From Alentia gelatinosa (taxonomy: Eukaryota > Annelida > Polychaeta > Phyllodocida > Polynoidae), in assembly GCA_950022655.1 (NCBI GenBank), contig OX465583.1, positions 31,151,360 through 31,215,359 of the forward strand: DNA of 64,000 nt. The letters run 5' to 3'. A program made the translations under genes and the position numbers. Below, piece after piece: positions 60,408 to 64,000 of the stretch (position 1 is its first letter; each line of letters opens with the position of its first letter). The notes beneath the pieces were generated by a model. It was given only the letters and a program-made list of their open reading frames with translations, made no database searches and was not told the DNA's origin.

Positions 60408-60553
60408 GAAACCGAACGAGAGTTAGACTTGACAATGTTTATGCCACGACGGGAAGGTCGCGTATTACTACACGAGGCGTAGCCGAGTGTAGTGAGGAGC
60501 AGACCTGACCAGAGTGGCATAGACATTGACAAGTCTAACTCGAGGTCGGTTTC
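60408..60553. repeat. 146-bp foldback element
   Basis: The outer arms GAGTTAGACTTGACAATGTT... and ...GACATTGACAAGTCTAACTC pair over about 40 bases. A second inner stem ACTACACGAGG...CCGAGTGTAGT folds the middle. It has the shape of a MITE. No clear target-site duplication. Confidence 0.6.
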
Positions 60554-61024
60554 GTATTTATCCTACCTCGTCTATGCTTTTGTATTACTAAAAGATAAAT
60601 ATTGAGTCAATGACCAACAGAACTTTTTTTCATAGTAGCTGACATCCTGCTCTCTGATTGATCAATATTGTTATTACTCTAGTGGCATAAAAAACCCTTT
60701 ATGTCACGGCCTGCCACATAAAATTTCCCTTTGTTAAGTCTATGGCGGTTTTTTATTAGGGGTAGGATAAATCATCAAAACTAGGTATTGGTCCTCTTTT
60801 TCCAATGCTTTCCAAGCGTGCAGATTGTAGGGCTGCAGTAGATCCTGGACCGAGAAAACCCGCAACCAACATATCTCCAGGGGTTCTCGAGAATGCCTTT
60901 GGGCATTACTATAATATTAGCTGTCAATCGACCGAAACATAATCACCGTTTTTATAAATGGTTTTTCATAAAACAATATATTAGCCTCCACATATTTCTT
61001 TTCATATCGAATCAAAATTCACTT

Positions 61025-61400
61025 GCCACCTAAAGGCATTCTTATTCCCTCTAACTGACATATCGTCTAAAGGCATTCTCGACCTAAACGATATATATAC
61101 CTTAAGGCATTCTTATTGACAAACTAGATAGATGTATGACCATTGGGTGTTCTTTTCCCCAACTGATGTACTGTCTTACGACATTCGTTTCCCCATGGTT
61201 GACATACAACTGTAAGGCATCGTGGTATCCTCACTGATTTATTAAGGTATTCCCTCTTGCCTCCAACTGACAAACTACTTGAAGGCATTCTTGCCCCAAA
61301 CTTACATACTAACTGAATACACTCTTGCTCCGAATTGGCATACGACCTTGAGCCATTCTTTCCCCAACTGACTACTACCTTAAGATATTCTGTAAAGGGT
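61025..61400. repeat. Degenerate ~45-bp minisatellite
   Basis: AAGGCATTCTTGCCCCAA and CAACTGACATACTACCTT variants alternate about nine times. Confidence 0.65.
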
Positions 61401-61799
61401 TTAACACATTCTACAAATATAGTTTGGTATGGTTTATTTCGACAGAGGGCTAGAGTAGCCTATCAGATGTGACCATTTCCTACTGGTTCCAGTGGCCTGA
61501 TAATCATTCATGCATCTATTTACAGAGCATAAAAGACATGGGTGTCTCAGACAGAACGGATCTGAATGGGCCACCTCCTTGCTACTACCACCACCACCAC
61601 TGCCACCACCCACTTTCCCACCACCCTGGATAATTCCACAACCATCCAACCCACAGACAAGCGGAGATTGGTGCGTATTCAAGACGAATTGGGGATCAAC
61701 TCGGGAATCTCTGCTGGGGATTTGTGAGCAGTGTCTATACATGTCCCTCCTGTACTTTGAGCGTCTTTTTTTTTATCGCTAAAGGCTTCTCAAGACGGT

Positions 61800-62136
61800 A
61801 TTTGTTGTATTGAAGGGGGAGGGGAGTATGTACATAGCGTGTCACCTGAGGAGATAGTAGATATACTATGGAATGCGTTATGGTATATAGGTGATCTATG
61901 TGTGTGTAGAGGACACCTGTACTGCTTTATACTAGTGAACACACACGTGGTGGGATTGTACGGATTACACTGGAGAAGAGAGGGTTTCTCCTCTGCTGTG
62001 TAATGTTATTGACTTGCTGTCTTCGTACATCAAAAACTTGCAGTACAATTTCTGTCAAATTAACCCTATTTCACTTAATCACGGTATGTATAGTTGATGC
62101 GGATATAGGCTTATAATAAAACCCTCGAATCCTTGC

Positions 62137-62189
<53 letters not shown>

Positions 62190-63400
62190 TATATATATAC
62201 TTCTACCGTCATAGATTTCACAGATTCATCTTTCGAATACCAGTACTAATTATCAGCCAGTACATCATATTCGTAAGACAGTTAACCTAAAATAAGTAGA
62301 GATGAGTAATAATAAAGGAATCATCCACAGTACATTTACCAATTCAAGATATGGCACTCGCATGCAACAACTTAGTGATAATACCCCTGAACATATTATT
62401 AGTTATTAAATGCACATATATGCATATAGATCAGTTTTCATAGCCTCGTTTCCTAGAACCGTATATCTGTACTTTTATAGTCATCACACTTTTGATTCCA
62501 ACCTCTTGTTACCATATCAGTTGGATAAACAAATCACTGTACACTTAAGATACGCTTTGGAGAGGGGTCAAGCTTTGACACCAGCTTAACTTGATAATGT
62601 GAAACGGGCGACGGGTAGGGCCTTAATCCGGTGAGATGGGTGCGACCTTGAGTCATCGAAGATCACACGAAATGTGATGTCTCCACTGAAGGAGTAGAAC
62701 TGCTATTTCCTCAATTTTAGAACGCATTATGAGGATCTTCGTGCTTCATCATCTTAAGACATTCCATCCTTTCTTGAGGCAAAGGTTCCGGGTGCCTGAT
62801 TGGAGACGATGTACATTTACCAATGTGAAGTCATTGATAGTGAGCCCCCATTACGCTATTAACAGTTGTGCTTTATCATCAAGTCCAGCAACTTGTATTT
62901 ATGTCCGGAGCTATATCGAAATAATCATTTACTCTAGCATAATCAAAAATGCCCCTCTTAGGTTTCAATATCCGTGTTTTAGATATCCGAACTATACAAG
63001 GAGAATAACTCTCGTGTCAAAAGGTGCAGAGATATATATGTGTGTGAATAGACATCAGAATAATCCAGAAGAGAGTTCCTGAAAAGGTATTGTTCAATGT
63101 AATGAGAGACCTTCTACCTATAAAGCTGTTAAGTCAGCAGACGGTCTAGAAAGAAATCTGAATTTAAATGATACATTAATGTATATCGACAGTAGACTTT
63201 CTTTTATTCAATAGACCAACATACATTCACCTGTTTAGGCGTTCTTGCATGCTTCTGTAAATGAACCTAGTATGCTAAGTAGCATTTTTCGTAAAAATCC
63301 TTTTGAAGCGCAACAGAAAATCTTCACCGTGTTGAGTCTCATCCTGAAATCACAACCAATATGCTCTTTTTTAAGAAAAAAAAAACATAGTAAACTAACT
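61800..63400. other. Probable first-intron sequence of the NtA-like gene
   Basis: Downstream (minus strand) of the GTAAGT donor. Unique AT-rich DNA with one TA microsatellite. No second exon is visible here; the 117-codon plus frame at 62729-63082 is unrecognised. Confidence 0.4.
62140..62199. repeat. (TA)n microsatellite
   Basis: About 30 TA units with TATTATATTATA irregularity at the right end. Confidence 0.95.
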
Positions 63401-63404
63401 TGAC

Positions 63405-63411
63405 ACTTACC
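63405..63411 (-). other. 5' splice donor of the NtA-like exon
   Basis: The minus strand reads TGTG|GTAAGTGTCA. The exon ends at 63411 and the intron starts at 63410. It leaves one base of a split codon (phase 1). The next 60 or so residues of the open frame contain a low-complexity SLLCFFFLKKE stretch, consistent with intronic read-through. Confidence 0.7.
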
Positions 63412-63885
63412 ACAACGTTTCTTGTCGGACTTCGGCGTACTCTCATTACACTCGATGGCACTGTTGATGAGCTTGACGGACTTTGGAGTGGCTCTCTCCG
63501 GGAAGGCCGAGATGCGGTACATGGGCACTGCAGGATCCACATTGTAGGACAAAAACACGATCAAAGGCCCGCTAGCATTCAGCGGGGCCACACACTCATC
63601 CTTACTGGCCGGCCCGAAGTCTCCGGCAATCACCAGACGATACCTGTTGCCTGGATGCTGCATGGGGAGCTTCCCCTTGTGCAGCCTGTTCACCTGGAAG
63701 GAGGCGTTGTATCGTTCCTCCAGGTCGTTCTGGTACTTGCCCAGGAAGGTGCCTTCGAAGACGATGTCTGAGAGGAAGCTCTTAGAAGCCACATCGTCGA
63801 ATTCATAGCCGCACATGTGGCCATAGGCGCTCTGCACGTAGATAAATAACCCGAGGAAGATGTACCTGAAGCGGTAGCTGTGCAT
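63411..63885 (-). CDS. 5' coding exon of a secreted/membrane protein with agrin-NtA / neuregulin-N-terminal-like OB-fold domain (partial gene)
   Basis: Minus-strand exon of 158 codons plus one base. Residues 1-22 form a signal peptide: a basic start, a hydrophobic core (IFLGLFIYV) and a likely cleavage after AYG. Residues 25-146 resemble the OB-fold module shared by the agrin NtA domain, TIMPs and the N-terminus of neuregulins: IVFEGTFLGK at 41-50, LHKGKL at 68-73, GNRYRLVIAGDFGP at 79-92, then a C at 98, a PLIVFLS strand at 107-113 and a C at 146. Cysteines sit at 25, 98, 146 and 158, and N-glycosylation sequons at 60, 103 and 147. The frame stays open to 63235, but a consensus GTAAGT donor at 63410-63405 ends the exon in phase 1, as expected before extracellular modules such as Ig, Kazal or EGF. 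The start is the first Met before the signal peptide. Remaining exons lie at lower coordinates or outside the window. Neuregulin/vein-type is my first guess and agrin-type the second; the domain type is more certain than the gene name. Confidence 0.75.
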
Positions 63886-63955
63886 AGTGATAGGTTGGAT
63901 GTAGGAGGGGTCCTACCTACCTACAATTAACCAGGGGGGTCAGTGATGGGACTTG

Positions 63956-63961
63956 CTTATA
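63956..63961 (-). promoter_or_regulatory. TATA-like box upstream of the NtA-like exon
   Basis: The minus strand carries CCATATAAGC about 70 bases before the start codon at 63885. A start site some 30 bases downstream would give a 5' UTR of roughly 40 bases. Only about 115 bases of upstream sequence are present, so the promoter is incomplete here. Confidence 0.35.
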
Positions 63962-64000
63962 TGGGGGATGTGTAGACCGAGGACTGTCTCACACTGTCTC

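Noticed and set aside
63235..63410. C-terminal 58 residues of the 216-codon minus open frame
   Set aside because: Begins exactly at a consensus GTAAGT donor and turns low-complexity; best read as intron.

Overview
This window is eukaryotic: about 64 kb of moderately AT-rich, intron-like or intergenic DNA full of transposon copies, minisatellites and microsatellites, with very little protein-coding sequence. There are no operons, ribosome binding sites, CRISPR arrays or other prokaryotic signs. The mix (a Jockey/CR1-group LINE with a poly(A) tail, tRNA-headed SINEs, PIF/Harbinger-like MITEs with TWA target duplications, consensus spliceosomal sites, CTCF/NRF1/YY1-type promoter words) fits a bilaterian animal, probably a marine invertebrate such as a mollusc or brachiopod. 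The phylum is inference; no marker gene here settles it.

Layout. The one cellular gene I support firmly is the 5' exon of a secreted or membrane-bound protein on the minus strand at the right edge (63411-63885). It has a signal peptide and an OB-fold (agrin NtA / neuregulin N-terminal type) domain, ends in a phase-1 GTAAGT donor, and has a TATA-like box upstream. Later exons of this gene must lie at lower coordinates, so most of the window may be its first intron(s). At the other end (about 1582, minus strand) a branch point, a pyrimidine tract and CAG|GTAAGT are fused into a zero-length-exon (recursive splice) site. That is what a very long intron of a minus-strand gene might contain.

Mobile DNA. 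A LINE with an uninterrupted 829-codon endonuclease/reverse-transcriptase ORF lies at 15433-18182. A decayed relative lies at 24630-25320. Four copies of a foldback MITE family lie at 4931, 10230, 37685 and 50402; one of them interrupts a 140-bp tandem array. Five copies or pieces of a tRNA-derived SINE all lie in the same (minus) orientation. Several smaller foldback elements are also present.

Regulatory-looking islands. GC- and CpG-rich patches at 3.2, 6.2, 7.3-7.9, 13.2, 21.4-22.1, 43.5-43.75, 51.0-51.9 and 52.8-53.6 kb carry CTCF, NRF1, YY1, RFX X-box, E-box or GATA words. Two strong CTCF-type motifs (3209 and 49316) face each other. Several single-exon candidates with good splice sites (13193-13326 minus, 31833-31967 plus, 46973-47058 plus with AATAAA, 34390-34617 minus) are reported at low confidence.

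Tandem repeats are the other dominant component: more than a dozen minisatellites (units 11-140 bp) and long TA, CT or GA tracts. They create most of the long but meaningless open frames in the window.
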